DNA of 64,000 nt from Wenxinia marina DSM 24838 (GTDB lineage Bacteria > Pseudomonadota > Alphaproteobacteria > Rhodobacterales > Rhodobacteraceae): assembly GCF_000379485.1 (NCBI RefSeq), contig NZ_KB902277.1, forward strand, positions 186,001-250,000, read 5' to 3'. The stretch's first letter is position 1. Each line of letters opens with the position of its first letter. The notes beneath the pieces are model-generated. The model was given only the letters and a program-made list of their open reading frames with translations, was not told where the DNA came from and ran no database searches. This document shows positions 1 to 10,200 of this stretch, one piece after another. The position numbers were made by a program, and so were the translations under genes.

Positions 1-82
1 TCGCAGTTGCAGCATCGGCAGTGGCTCCTCCGCCTGCCGCGCCGGTCCGTCGCGTTCCGAAACCCCGCCGGGGAGGTCTGCC

Positions 83-1402
83 TTGAATTATATGTGGTCC
101 TACGACCTCATGGAAAGCATGCGGAACACCAGCCAGTGGCTGGGGGCGACCGCGCGCGCCATGGGCTCCTATCCGATGACTGCCGCGATGGCCAATCCGG
201 CCGTGGAGTGGATGAAGGCCTGGGGCGAGGTGACCGAGCGCAGCTTCGAGCGGATGGTGGCCAAGCCCGACTGGGGCATCCCCACCGTGACGGTCGAGGA
301 CGGCACCGACCACACCGTCCGCGTGATGACCGTGGTCGAGAAGCCGTTCGGCGACCTCATCCACTTCAAGGTGCCGGGCCGCAGCCCGCGGGCACGCCGG
401 GTCCTGCTCGTCGCGCCGATGTCGGGGCATTACGCCACACTGCTGCGCAAGACGGTGATCTCGCTGCTGCCCGACTGCGAGGTGTTCGTCACCGACTGGC
501 ACAATGCCCGCGACATCCCGGTGAGCGAAGGAAAGTTCGACGTCGAGGACTACACCCTCTACCTGGTGGAGTTCATGCGCCACCTCGGCCCCGACACCCA
601 CGTGATCGCGGTCTGCCAGCCGGCGCCGCTGACGCTCGCCGCGACGGCCTACCTCGCCGAGGAGGATCCGGACGCGCAGCCGCGCACGCTGACCCTGATC
701 GGCGGGCCGATCGACCCCGAGGCGAACCACACCGAGGTGACGGATTTCGGCCGGACGGTCACGATGGGCCAGCTCGAAGCCTCGATGATCCAGCGGGTCG
801 GGTTCAAGTATGCCGGCGTCGGGCGGCCGGTCTATCCGGGGCTGCTGCAGCTGGCGTCGTTCATCAACATGAACCTCGGCACCCACGCGCAGGCCTTCCA
901 GGACCAGATCTTCCGCGTCGCCAGGGGCGAGGGGTCGGACCACGACAAGCACAACGCCTTCTACGACGAATACCTCGCGGTCATGGACATGACGGCGGAA
1001 TTCTATCTCTCGACGGTGGAGCGGGTGTTCAAGGGACGCGAGATCGCGCGCAACGCCTTCACCGTCGCAGGCAAGCCGGTGGACATCGGCAAGATCACCA
1101 GCGTCGCGGTGCAGATCGTCGAGGGCGAGAAGGACGACATCTCGGCCCCGGGCCAGTGCCTCGCCGCGCTGGACCTGCTGACGGGCCTGCCGAAGTCCAA
1201 GAAGGCCAGCCACCTGGAGCGGGGGGCCGGGCACTACGGCATCTTCGCCGGGCGGTCGTGGCGAAACAACATCCGCCCGCTGGTCCTGCGGTTCATCGAC
1301 CAGAACTCGCCCGGCGCGCCGAAGCGGCCGATCACCCGTCCGCGGGTGGTGGCGAGCGGCGTGGCGCCCGGCGACGAGCCGGGGAAGAACGTCGCGGTGT
1401 AA
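83..1402 (+). CDS. phaZ: Intracellular polyhydroxyalkanoate (PHB) depolymerase
   Basis: Cytoplasmic alpha/beta-hydrolase that mobilises stored polyhydroxybutyrate granules. The 439 residues match the intracellular PhaZ family in length and layout. The nucleophile position is a cysteine, Cys178 in VCQP, as in the Ralstonia-type intracellular depolymerases rather than the serine of extracellular enzymes. The likely acid is Asp351 or Asp352 (EKDD) and the likely base is His384 (GAGHYG). The start chosen is TTG at 83, because GGGAGG at 71-76 sits at ideal spacing; the ATG at 92 is nine bases further on. In Rhodobacterales phaZ usually lies next to phaC, which would fall just left of the window, so the upstream 82 bases may be a shared promoter region (inference). 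Confidence 0.93.
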   Translation: MNYMWSYDLMESMRNTSQWLGATARAMGSYPMTAAMANPAVEWMKAWGEVTERSFERMVAKPDWGIPTVTVEDGTDHTVRVMTVVEKPFGDLIHFKVPGRSPRARRVLLVAPMSGHYATLLRKTVISLLPDCEVFVTDWHNARDIPVSEGKFDVEDYTLYLVEFMRHLGPDTHVIAVCQPAPLTLAATAYLAEEDPDAQPRTLTLIGGPIDPEANHTEVTDFGRTVTMGQLEASMIQRVGFKYAGVGRPVYPGLLQLASFINMNLGTHAQAFQDQIFRVARGEGSDHDKHNAFYDEYLAVMDMTAEFYLSTVERVFKGREIARNAFTVAGKPVDIGKITSVAVQIVEGEKDDISAPGQCLAALDLLTGLPKSKKASHLERGAGHYGIFAGRSWRNNIRPLVLRFIDQNSPGAPKRPITRPRVVASGVAPGDEPGKNVAV

Positions 1403-1478
1403 GGGGACGTAATCCCCGGCCGCTGCGGGACGACCGCGGCGGACCGTCGATGGCGGTTCGCCTCGTTCCGTCTGACGG

Positions 1479-2039
1479 CTACCGCAGCCCGTCCCGCGCG
1501 ATTCGATCCGCGAGCGCAGCCATTGCCTGTCCCCGCGCGGCCGCGATCTGCCCCGGCCCGGCGTCCACCGCCAGCGGCACCGAGAGGCGGAACAGCCGCG
1601 CCCGGTCCCGGCCGGACCCGTCGAGCGCGGCGACGAAATACTGCCCCGCCAGCCGGAACGCGCCCGACCGCGAGGCGACGAACTCCTCCACCCGGACCTC
1701 GACCCGCGCCGCCGGGTAGGGCTCGAACGGCCACGGCTCGGGCGCGACCGGCACGTCCGTGATCTCGGCCAGTGCCCGCGACAGCTCCAGCGTCGCGGCG
1801 CGCTGGGGATCGTCGGCCCACAGCAGGTCGTCCGACCCGACGAGCGTGCCGTCCGCCTCTTCCACGAAGATCGATTCCGACTGGGCGTAGGTCGGCAGCG
1901 TGATGTCCCGCACCTCGATGGAGGAAAATCCGATCCCCACCCGCTCCGGCGCCTCGGCCGGGGGGACGGCGATGCGCACCTCGGGCCCGCCGCAGGCGGC
2001 GAGAAGGGCAACGAGGGCGAGCGGCAGCGTGCGTTTCAT
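1479..2039 (-). CDS. pqiC: PqiC-like outer-membrane lipoprotein of the Pqi transport system
   Basis: Last gene of the pqi operon, 186 residues. The N-terminus is a lipoprotein signal with lipobox LAAC, putting the acylated Cys at residue 16. The mature part fits the ABC-type transport auxiliary lipoprotein (DUF330) family. In E. coli PqiC forms a ring at the outer membrane that meets the end of the PqiB needle, linking inner and outer membranes for lipid movement. Here it starts only four bases after the pqiB stop codon, so the two are probably translated together. Sequence conservation in this family is low; the call rests on the lipobox, the size and the position after pqiB. Confidence 0.85.
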   Translation of the reverse strand: MKRTLPLALVALLAACGGPEVRIAVPPAEAPERVGIGFSSIEVRDITLPTYAQSESIFVEEADGTLVGSDDLLWADDPQRAATLELSRALAEITDVPVAPEPWPFEPYPAARVEVRVEEFVASRSGAFRLAGQYFVAALDGSGRDRARLFRLSVPLAVDAGPGQIAAARGQAMAALADRIARDGLR

Positions 2040-2043
2040 CAGA

Positions 2044-5000
2044 TCAGCGTCCCAGGATCAGCGAGTTGGGCTGGCGTTCCAGCGTTCGGGCGAGGCGGGC
2101 GATGTTCTCGGCGGCCTGGCTGACCTCGCGCAGCGCGGCCCGCAGGTCCCGCGCCAGCGCGCCATTCTCGCCGTAGGCCTCCACCGTGGCGCCGGTCGTG
2201 CCGAGCACCGTGTTGGCCTGCGTGATCAGCCCCGGCAGCGTGTCGAGCGAGGTGGCCAGCTGGTCCGCCGCGACGCGGATCGAGGCGAGCGTGGCGTTCG
2301 CGTTCTCGACCGCGCCGCCCTCGCGCAGCTGCGCCAGGATCAGTCGCAGCTCGGTCAGCGCGTCGCCGAGGTTGCCCGGCAGCTCCTGCGTGTCCTGCCC
2401 CGACAGCAGCGCGTCGGCGCTGGCCAGCAGCTGCTCCAGCGAGTCGCCGATGCCCTGCAGATCCACCGTCTCGGCCCCGGCCACGACGCCGTCGATCCGG
2501 CTGACCACCTGCGGCACGCCGGCAACGGCTTCCTCCACCGCGCCCGCTGCCTCGCCGGCCGAGTCGATGGCCGCCAGCAGCCGGCCGGTGCCGCCCTGCC
2601 CCGAGAAGTCGGCGATCAGGGCCCGCGTCTCCGAGATCCCCGCCGACAGCTCGTCCGCGAGCGCGGACAGGTCCGCCGGCAGCGCCGCCGTCGTCTCGGA
2701 CGAGACCAGCGCGTCGGCGCTCGCCAACAGCGTGTCGAGCCGCGCCACCGCCCCCGCCAGGTCCGCCGCCTGCAGGTTCGCTGCAACGGCGTCGATCCGC
2801 TCCACCACCTGCGGCACGCCCGCCAGCGCCGCATCCAGCGAGGCGGCCGCCGCGGCGGCGGAATCCACCGCCGCCAGCAGGCGTGCGCCGCCGTCGTCGG
2901 CGGTGATCCCCGAGATCAGGGCCCGCGCCTCGGCCACCGTCGCCTGCAGTTCCGCCGCCAGCGCGTTCACCTGCCCCGGCAGCGCCTGCGCGGATTCGGT
3001 CGCGAGGATGCCGTTGGCGCTCGCCAGCACGCTCTCCAGCCGCGCCACCACGCCGTCGATGTCCGACGCGCCGACCTGCGCAGCGACCGCGTCCAGCCGC
3101 TCGATCAGTCCGGGCACGCCCTGGAGCGCGGTGTCGAGGGACGCCGCCGCCGCGCCGGCCTGATCGACCGCCGCCAGAACCCGCTCCGCCCCGCCGCCCT
3201 CGTTCAGGCCGGACACCAGCGCGTTCGCCTCGGCGACCGCGCCTTCCAGTTCGGTCGCGATGGCGGTGACGCGCGCCGGAATCGCCTGCACGTCCTCGGA
3301 AGAGATCACCGCGTCCGCGCTCGCCAGCACGCCGGCCAGCCGCTCGGACACGGCCTGCAGCTCCATCGCCTGCACCTGCGCGGCCACCGCGTCCAGGCGC
3401 TCCACCACCTGCGGCACGCCGGCCAGCGCCTCGTCCAGCGAGGTCGCCGCCGCGCCGGCCGCGTCCACGGCCGCCAGGAGCCGGTCCGGCCCGCCCTGCT
3501 CGTTGAGGCCCGCCACCAGCGCCCGCGCCTCGGCCACCGTCGCCTCCAGCTCGGCCGTCAGGCTGCCGATCCGCCCCGGCAGTGCCGCCGCCGCCTCGGA
3601 CCCCAGCAGCGCGTCGGCTGACGCCGCGACACCGGTCACCTGCGTGACGAGCTCGTCCAGCGGCAGATCGCCCGCCGTCGCGGCCAGCTGCGTCACCTCG
3701 TCGATCAGCGCCGGCGCGCCGGCCAGCGCGGTATCGACCGAGGCCAGCGTCGCCTCGACCGCGTCGATCGCGCCGAGGAGGCGGCCCGGCACGTCCTGCT
3801 CTTCCAGCGCGGTGACGAGCGCGTTGATCTCGCCCGCGGCGCCGGCCAGTTCCGTCAGCACGTCGCCCACCTGCCCCGGCACCGCCTGCAACTCGTCCGA
3901 CGACGTGATCTGCCGCACGTCCGACAGGATGCCGCGGATCTCCTCGGGCAGCGCCTGGGTGTCCTGCGAGGCGAGCAGCACCGCGGTGCTGTCCAGCACC
4001 GATTGCACGCTGCCGAGGATCTCCTCGATCGGCAGCGCGCTGATCCGGTCGAGCGTGTCCTGCGCCGAGGCGGCCACGTCGGCGATGTCGCTGGCGACCG
4101 TGGGAATGCGCGGATAGGGATCCGCCTCGAGGTCGACGGCCCCCGGTCCGGGATCGGGCAGCGAGACCAGCTGCACCTTCAGCCCGCCGGTGAGGATGTT
4201 GCCGGTCGCGAGGCGCGCTCTCAGGCCGCTCTCGACCTCGTCGATCAGGTAGTTCAGCGCGGCCTCGGGCGCGCCCTGCCCCTCGAACCCGATCCGGCCC
4301 GGCCGGATGTCGAGGACAGCCTGCAGGCGCACCTGCTCGGCCCCCTGATCGTCGCGTTCCACGATGCCGTTGATCGCCGAGACCTCGCCGATCCGCAGGC
4401 CGTCCAGTTCCACAGCCGCGCCGACGTTGAGGCCGGACACATTGCCGTCGAACACGGCCATCAGCGTCAGCTCGGGGCCGGTCGCGCGGTTGAAGACGCT
4501 CGACCGGGCGAGGCTCTCGTCGTCGTAGACGTCGAACACGGCACCGTCCTCGGCCAGCGGCGCGCCGGACACGAACGTATCGAACGTCAGGCCGCCGACG
4601 ATCAGCGAGGCGAGGCTCTCGAAATCGACCGCCGCGCCGCCCGACCCGACCGAGAAGGAGAAACCGGACGTGTCCCAGAACCGCGTCTCCTCGGTCACGA
4701 GGGCGTCGTAGGGCGCGTAGATCACCGCAGGCGCCTCGACCGTGAAGCCGTCGAGCGAGACCACCGCCTCGCCGACCTGCCCGACCTCGACGCCGCGATA
4801 GACGAGCGGGACCCGTCCCGTCAGGCTGTCGCCGGAGGTGCGCAGGATGATCTGCAGCCCCTCCTGCCCGCCGGCGAGGAGCGGCGCACTGGCGAGCCCG
4901 TCGAACTCGTAGGTCGGCTGGCCGGGCCGGGTGTCCCACAGCCCTTCGATGTAGACGCCGGACAGGACTGTATCGAGGCCGGTGACGCCTTGCGTCGTCA

Positions 5001-5343
5001 CCTCAGGCTCGACGATCCAGAACTGGGCGGCCTCGTCCACGTAGGGGGCGACCTGCTTCTCCAGGCGGATATGGACGGCGACGCGGTCGAGATCGTCGGT
5101 GAAGCCGACGTCCTCGACCACGCCCACGCCGACGTCGCGGTAGCGCAGCTCGGTCTCACGGGTCTCGACTCCGGCGGCGTCGTCGAAATAGACCGTGATG
5201 AGCGGCCCGCGGTCGGCCCAGTTGTTCCAGGCGACACCCACGGCGATGGCGAGCGCGGCGAGCGGGACCAGCCAGACGATCGAGACGCGGTCCCAGAGGG
5301 AGCGGCGCGCCGGCTCCACCTTCACCTCGCCGGGATCGCTCAT
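2044..5343 (-). CDS. pqiB: PqiB, MCE-domain membrane-spanning protein with an expanded C-terminal repeat region
   Basis: Inner-membrane-anchored MCE protein that builds a periplasm-spanning conduit for lipids. A short cytoplasmic N-terminus precedes one membrane helix (about residues 18-40). Three MCE-like segments follow to about residue 400, starting at LITVYFDDAAG (about 47). The rest is Ala/Leu/Val-rich, presumably helical. It is 1099 residues, against about 550 for E. coli PqiB. The excess is largely five consecutive 100-residue repeats at residues 487-986, with degenerate partial units on both sides. The start is the ATG at 5343, which overlaps the upstream pqiA stop as ATGA. The reading frame is open further upstream, but that part is antisense-like shadow over pqiA. 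The family call is firm; the role of the repeats is unknown. Confidence 0.92.
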   Translation of the reverse strand: MSDPGEVKVEPARRSLWDRVSIVWLVPLAALAIAVGVAWNNWADRGPLITVYFDDAAGVETRETELRYRDVGVGVVEDVGFTDDLDRVAVHIRLEKQVAPYVDEAAQFWIVEPEVTTQGVTGLDTVLSGVYIEGLWDTRPGQPTYEFDGLASAPLLAGGQEGLQIILRTSGDSLTGRVPLVYRGVEVGQVGEAVVSLDGFTVEAPAVIYAPYDALVTEETRFWDTSGFSFSVGSGGAAVDFESLASLIVGGLTFDTFVSGAPLAEDGAVFDVYDDESLARSSVFNRATGPELTLMAVFDGNVSGLNVGAAVELDGLRIGEVSAINGIVERDDQGAEQVRLQAVLDIRPGRIGFEGQGAPEAALNYLIDEVESGLRARLATGNILTGGLKVQLVSLPDPGPGAVDLEADPYPRIPTVASDIADVAASAQDTLDRISALPIEEILGSVQSVLDSTAVLLASQDTQALPEEIRGILSDVRQITSSDELQAVPGQVGDVLTELAGAAGEINALVTALEEQDVPGRLLGAIDAVEATLASVDTALAGAPALIDEVTQLAATAGDLPLDELVTQVTGVAASADALLGSEAAAALPGRIGSLTAELEATVAEARALVAGLNEQGGPDRLLAAVDAAGAAATSLDEALAGVPQVVERLDAVAAQVQAMELQAVSERLAGVLASADAVISSEDVQAIPARVTAIATELEGAVAEANALVSGLNEGGGAERVLAAVDQAGAAAASLDTALQGVPGLIERLDAVAAQVGASDIDGVVARLESVLASANGILATESAQALPGQVNALAAELQATVAEARALISGITADDGGARLLAAVDSAAAAAASLDAALAGVPQVVERIDAVAANLQAADLAGAVARLDTLLASADALVSSETTAALPADLSALADELSAGISETRALIADFSGQGGTGRLLAAIDSAGEAAGAVEEAVAGVPQVVSRIDGVVAGAETVDLQGIGDSLEQLLASADALLSGQDTQELPGNLGDALTELRLILAQLREGGAVENANATLASIRVAADQLATSLDTLPGLITQANTVLGTTGATVEAYGENGALARDLRAALREVSQAAENIARLARTLERQPNSLILGR
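2386..3885 (-). repeat. Five tandem 300-bp repeats inside pqiB
   Basis: Five in-frame units of exactly 100 codons each, at 3586-3885, 3286-3585, 2986-3285, 2686-2985 and 2386-2685 in gene order. Each begins with A-[LVI]-P and shares TEL or AEL near position 11-13, a [RN]AL block at 21-23, RLLAA[VI]D around 35-41, GVPQVV near 56-61 and LASADA near 88-92. There are no gaps between units. The first copy is the most divergent and the middle three the most alike. Partial units flank both sides, so the original expansion may have been longer. Confidence 0.9.
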
Positions 5344-5999
5344 GCCGGTCGGGCCTCGCCGCCTTCCGACCGGGCGGATTCCTCGATCCGATCCCAGATC
5401 ATGCGCGGGTCGAAGGCCTGGGCGGACAACATCGTGAAGATCACCGACAGAGCGAACGCGAGCGAGGCCGGGCCCGGATTGACCGACGCGACCACGTTCA
5501 GTTGCACCAGCGCCGACAGGATCGCAACCACGAACACGTCGATCATCGACCAGCGGCCGATATACTCCACGATCTCGTAGAGTTGCTGCCGCCGGTGCGC
5601 CGACAGCAGCGTCACCCGCCGCACCGACAGGGCGAGGTAGGCGATGGCGATGAACTTCGCGACCGGGATGCCGACCGAGGCGACGAGGATCACGATCGCG
5701 ATGCCGACCGCGTCGTGGTGCATCAGCTCGATCACGCCGCCGACGATGGTATCCTCGCTCTCGGACATCAGCGTCCGGGTGACCAGCATCGGCCAGAGGT
5801 TCGCGGGGATGTAGGCCATGACGCCGACACACCACCACGCCCAGACCCGGCTGAGCGAGCCGGTATCGCGCGAGGCGAGCCGCGCGCCGCAGCGGTCGCA
5901 GCGGTCCTCGGCCATCGGCCAGACCCTCTGGCACCGGGTGCAGGCGACGAGGCCCGCGTCCCGCGCGGTCAGAGCGATGTCCTTGCCGAGATCCCTCAC
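5340..5999 (-). CDS. pqiA: PqiA-like integral membrane protein, second half
   Basis: 219-residue polytopic membrane protein of the paraquat-inducible protein A family. It begins with a zinc-ribbon-like pair of CxxC motifs (Cys20/Cys23 and Cys34/Cys37) followed by about four membrane helices. E. coli PqiA is one protein with two such halves; here the halves are separate genes. The start is GTG at 5999, which overlaps the stop of the preceding pqiA gene as GTGA, and its own TGA overlaps the pqiB ATG as ATGA. This tight coupling implies fixed stoichiometry of the two halves and PqiB (inference). Confidence 0.9.
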   Translation of the reverse strand: MRDLGKDIALTARDAGLVACTRCQRVWPMAEDRCDRCGARLASRDTGSLSRVWAWWCVGVMAYIPANLWPMLVTRTLMSESEDTIVGGVIELMHHDAVGIAIVILVASVGIPVAKFIAIAYLALSVRRVTLLSAHRRQQLYEIVEYIGRWSMIDVFVVAILSALVQLNVVASVNPGPASLAFALSVIFTMLSAQAFDPRMIWDRIEESARSEGGEARPA

Positions 6000-6619
6000 G
6001 TCGCGGCCTCGCGGTCCAGCGAGGCCCAGACCGACCAGCGGTCCATCCACTGGTCCTGGACGACGACGACGACCGTCAGCACGCAGAACATCCAGAAGGC
6101 CGGCCCGAAGGTCAGGTTGGCGAGGTCGGCGACCTTCACCAGCGCGACCGCGCAGCCGATCGAGAAGATCTCGGCCATCGACCACGGCCGCAGCGCCTCG
6201 GACAGGCGGAACGCCTGCGCGGCGCCCCGCCAGGGCGAACGGTCCATGACGACGGGCGTCAGGACGTAGAGCGTCAGCAGCGCCCGGGTCGCCGGGATCA
6301 GCACGATCAGCGCCAGCACGGCCAGCGACAGCAGCTGCAACGGCCCCTCGGTGAAGGCGAGCGCGGTGTCGAGGATGGACGCGTCATTGCCGAAGCCGGC
6401 GCGGCTGATCCGGAGGAACGGGAAGTTTATGGCGCCCGCGACGAGGATCAGCGTCGCCAGCGACAGCATGATGATCGACATGCCGGCGCGCGCCCGCGGC
6501 GCGATCAGGACCGTGTGGCAGCGCTCGCACACCGCCCGCTCGCCGGCCGCCGGCTGGCGCGCGCGGTACAGCGCGTCGCAGGTCGGGCAGGCGATCAGCT
6601 CGGCCGGGTCGGGCAACAT
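5996..6619 (-). CDS. pqiA: PqiA-like integral membrane protein, first half
   Basis: 207-residue first gene of the pqi operon. It has the same plan as its downstream partner: CxxC pairs at Cys11/Cys14 and Cys31/Cys34, then about four membrane helices. The two proteins together correspond to one full-length PqiA, an inner-membrane component thought to hand lipid to PqiB. A modest ribosome-binding stretch (GGAG) precedes the ATG at 6619. The upstream gap contains the intergenic repeat array, so any promoter must lie in the last hundred bases before the gene; I see only a weak TAGATT-like -10. Confidence 0.9.
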   Translation of the reverse strand: MLPDPAELIACPTCDALYRARQPAAGERAVCERCHTVLIAPRARAGMSIIMLSLATLILVAGAINFPFLRISRAGFGNDASILDTALAFTEGPLQLLSLAVLALIVLIPATRALLTLYVLTPVVMDRSPWRGAAQAFRLSEALRPWSMAEIFSIGCAVALVKVADLANLTFGPAFWMFCVLTVVVVVQDQWMDRWSVWASLDREAAT

Positions 6620-6730
6620 GCTGTGGAGCTCCAGTCGGGACCCCTCAATCTAGGACGAGGCGCGGGGGAACGCCAGCGGGCGCACGGGCCGGGGGGGCTC
6701 GGCCGATCGGCCAAGGCGCATTGTCCCACG

Positions 6731-7215
6731 AGGTCCCGGGTCACGCCCGGGACGGGCCTTCCTTGCATGGCGGGAACGCGTCACCCGCCCCGGCCCCCGA
6801 GCCGGGGCCGGGGCGGATGGAGCGGGACGTATCGGGGGCCGGGGGCGCTCCACCGATCAGGCCGGGCGCATCGCCCCGCGGGGTCCCGGGTCAAGCCCGG
6901 GACGGGTTTTCCTTGCGCCGCGGGAAGGAGTCACCCGCCCCGGCCCCTGAGCCGGGGCCTCGACGGACAGGGCGCAACACATCGGACCCTGGGCGCTCGA
7001 CTGATCAGGCCGGGCGCGTCGCCCCGCGGGGTCCCGGGTCAAGCCCGGGACAGGTTTTCCGTGCGCCGCGGGAAGGAGCCACCCGCCCCGGCCCCTGAGC
7101 CGGGGCCTCGACGGACAGGGCGCAACGGAGCCCGGGGCGCTCAACCGATCAGGCCGGGCGCATCGCCCTGCGGGGTCCCGGGTCAAGCCCGGGACGAGCT
7201 TTCCTCGCGCCGCGG
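6731..7215. repeat. Array of four ~147-bp intergenic repeat units
   Basis: The 612-bp gap between pqiA and the oxoprolinase gene holds four near-copies of one unit, beginning at about 6732, 6882, 7030 and 7174, so spaced 150, 148 and 144 bases. Each unit opens with a hairpin of form GGTCCCGGG-TCAAG-CCCGGGAC. The first three continue into a second hairpin built on GGCCCC-TGAG-CCGGGGCC, and the fourth is cut short. Short ORFs through the array are artefacts of the repeat. No gene is seen in this gap. Confidence 0.88.
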
Positions 7216-7231
7216 GCAAGCGCACCCGCCC

Positions 7232-10200
7232 CTACCCGCCGAAGCCGCCCGGCGTCGGCGTGGTCACGATCACCGCCTCCCCCGCCTTCAGCCGCGTCTG
7301 CGCGCAGGCGTCCAGCCGCTCGACCGTTCCGTCCAGGCGCCGCACCTCGGTCCGGCCCACCTGCCCGTCGCCGCCGCCCGCGATCCCGCGTGGCGGCCGG
7401 CCGCGGTGGGAGGACAGGATCGCGCAGTCCATCTCCTCCAGGAAGCGCAGCACCCGGCGCGTGCCGTCGCCGCCCGGATGCCGCCCCTCCCCGCCGGAGC
7501 CCGTCCGCAGGGCGAAACTCTCCAGCAGCACCGGAAACCGCAGCTCCAGGATCTCCGGATCCGTCAGCCGCGAGTTCGTCATGTGAGTGTGCACCCCAGA
7601 CGTCCCCGCGAACCCGCTCCCGTCGTTCCGCCGCCCGGCCGGCGAGCCGGAGCAGATCGTCTCGTAGTACTGGTGCCGGTCGTTGCCGAAGGTCAGGTTG
7701 TTCATCGTCCCTTGCGCGTTCGCCAGGGCGCCCAGCGCTTCGAACAGCGCGTTGGTCACGTGCTGCGAGGTCTCGACGTTGCCGGCCACGACCGCGCGCG
7801 GATAGTCGGGCCGCAGCATGCAGCCCTCCGGGATCACGATGTCGATGGGCCGCAGGCACCCGGCGTTCATCGGGATCGGGCTCTCGACCATCACGCGGAA
7901 GACGTAGAGGACCGCCGCCCGCGCCACCGGCTCCGGCGCGTTGAAGTTGTTCTCCATCGCGTCAGACGTGCCCGTGAAGTCCACCGTCGCCCGCCGCGCC
8001 GCGCGGTCGACCGTGATCTTCACCTTGATCGTCTGGCCGGTGTCGGTCGGATATTCCGCTTCGCAATCCTCCAGCCGCCCCAGCACCCGCGCCACCTCCT
8101 CGGCGGCGTTGTCCTGGACGTGGCCCATGTAGGCCTCCACGACGTCCAGCCCGAACTCGTCCACCATGCGCCGCAGCTCGGCCGCGCCGCGCTCGTTCGC
8201 GGCGACCTGGGCCTTCAGATCGGCGATGTTCACGCCTGGATTGCGGCAGGGCCACTTGTGATCGGTCAGGAGGGCGTGCGTCTCCTCCTCCAGGAACCGC
8301 CCCTCGGAGACCATGAGGAAGTTGTCGATCAGCACCCCTTCCTCGTCGACCGTGGTGGCGAGCGGCGTCATGGAGCCGGGCGCGGTGCCGCCCACGTCGG
8401 CGTGGTGGCCGCGCGAGGCGGTCCAGAACAGCAGCCGCTCGCCGCTGTCGTCGAAGACGGGCGAGACGACGGTGATGTCCGGCAGGTGGGTGCCGCCGTT
8501 GTAGGGCGCGTTCAGCGCCCAGACGTCGCCGGGCCGGATGCGGCCCTCGTTCTGGCGGATGATCGCCTCGACGCTGCGGTCCATGGAGCCAAGGTGCACC
8601 GGCATGTGCGGCGCGTTCGCCACCAGCGCTCCGGTCCGGTCGAAGACGGCGCAGGAGAAGTCCAGCCGCTCCTTGATGTTCACCGACTGCGCGGTGTTCT
8701 GCAGCGCCACGCCCATCTGCTCGGCGATGTTCATGAAGAGGTTGTTGAAGACCTCCAGCAGGATCGGGTCCGCCTCTGTCCCGATCGCACCCTCCCGCGC
8801 CGCCGCCTCGTGGCGGGTCATCAGGATGTCGTCGCGAGCGGTCAACTCGGCGGTCCAGCCGGGTTCGACCATCACGGTCTGGTTCGGTTCTATGATGAGG
8901 GCGGGGCCACGGATGCGGGCACCGGGGGCGATATTCTCGCGCCGGACCACGGCCGCGTCGTGCCAGCCGCCGCCGGAGAAGACGCGGCGCGTCTCGCCTG
9001 CCTCCACGTCCCGCTGTTCCGCGGCAGGGTCGTCTCGCTCCGCGATATCGTCCCGCTCCTCCGTCCCCTCGACCTCGACCGCCTCGACGATCACCGGTCG
9101 GTCGGAGGTGAAGCCGAACTGCGCCTTGTGGGCCGCCTCGAAATCGGCCCGCGCCTGCGCGTCGTCCTCGTAGGCGGCCGGCAGCGCCGTGTCCGTCCCC
9201 TCGTAGCGCAGGTGCAGGCGCACCGCGCGGGCGTGCGCGCCGATCCCCTGCCCCGCGAGATCCTCCGCCACCTGCGCCGACAGCTCCTCCACCGTCGCGG
9301 CGAGGTCCGGCGCGTCGCCCAGCGGCTGCACCAGCCCCTTCTGCCGGGAAGCGGAGACCGTCGCGAGGCCGATGCCGTAGGCCGACAGCAGCCCCGACAG
9401 CGGATGGATCAGCACCGCCTCCATCCCCAGCGCGTCGGCGACGAGGCAAGCATGCTGCCCCCCGGCGCCCCCGAACGAGTTCAGCAGGTACTTCGTGACG
9501 TCGTACCCTCGCTGCACGCTGATCTTCTTGATCGCGTTCGCCATGTTCTGCACGGCGATGGTGACGAACCCCTCGGCCACCTCCTCCGCCGACTTGCCCT
9601 CGCGCGCCGCGATTTCGCGGAACGCGGCCTCCACCGCCGCGCGGTCGAGCGGCTGGTCCTGCCCCTCGCCGAAGATCGCGGGGAAGAGGTCGGGCTGCAG
9701 CTTGCCCAGCATCAGGTTCGCGTCCGTCACCGTCAGCGGCCCGCCCCGGCGGTAGCACGCGGGGCCGGGATCGGCGCCCGCGCTCTCGGGGCCGACGCGG
9801 AAGCGTCCCGGCTCGGCCGACAGGATCGAGCCGCCGCCGGCGGCGACGGTGTGGATGCGCATCATCGGCGCCCGGATGCGGACGCCCGCGACCTCGGTGT
9901 CGAACGCCCGCTCGTACTCGCCGGCCGAGTGCGCGACGTCGGTCGACGTGCCGCCCATGTCGAAGCCGATGACCTTGGCGTAGCCCGCCGCCCGTCCCGT
10001 CTGCACCATGCCGACAACACCGCCCGCGGGGCCGGAGAGGATCGCGTCCTTGCCCTGGAACGCCTCGGCCGCGGTCATCCCCCCCGAGGACATCATGAAC
10101 TGCAGCGTCGGCCCGTCCTCGCCCGCCGGCGTCGCGCCGAGCGCGCCGGCCACCCGCGCGACGTAGCGCGACAGGATCGGCGAGAGGTACGCGTCCACGA

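Noticed and set aside
1-82. Start of a gene before phaZ
   Set aside because: No supported coding frame in this stub; probably upstream regulatory sequence.
6731-7215. Possible CRISPR array
   Set aside because: Four units of ~147 bp that are almost wholly repeated, without unique spacers or cas genes.
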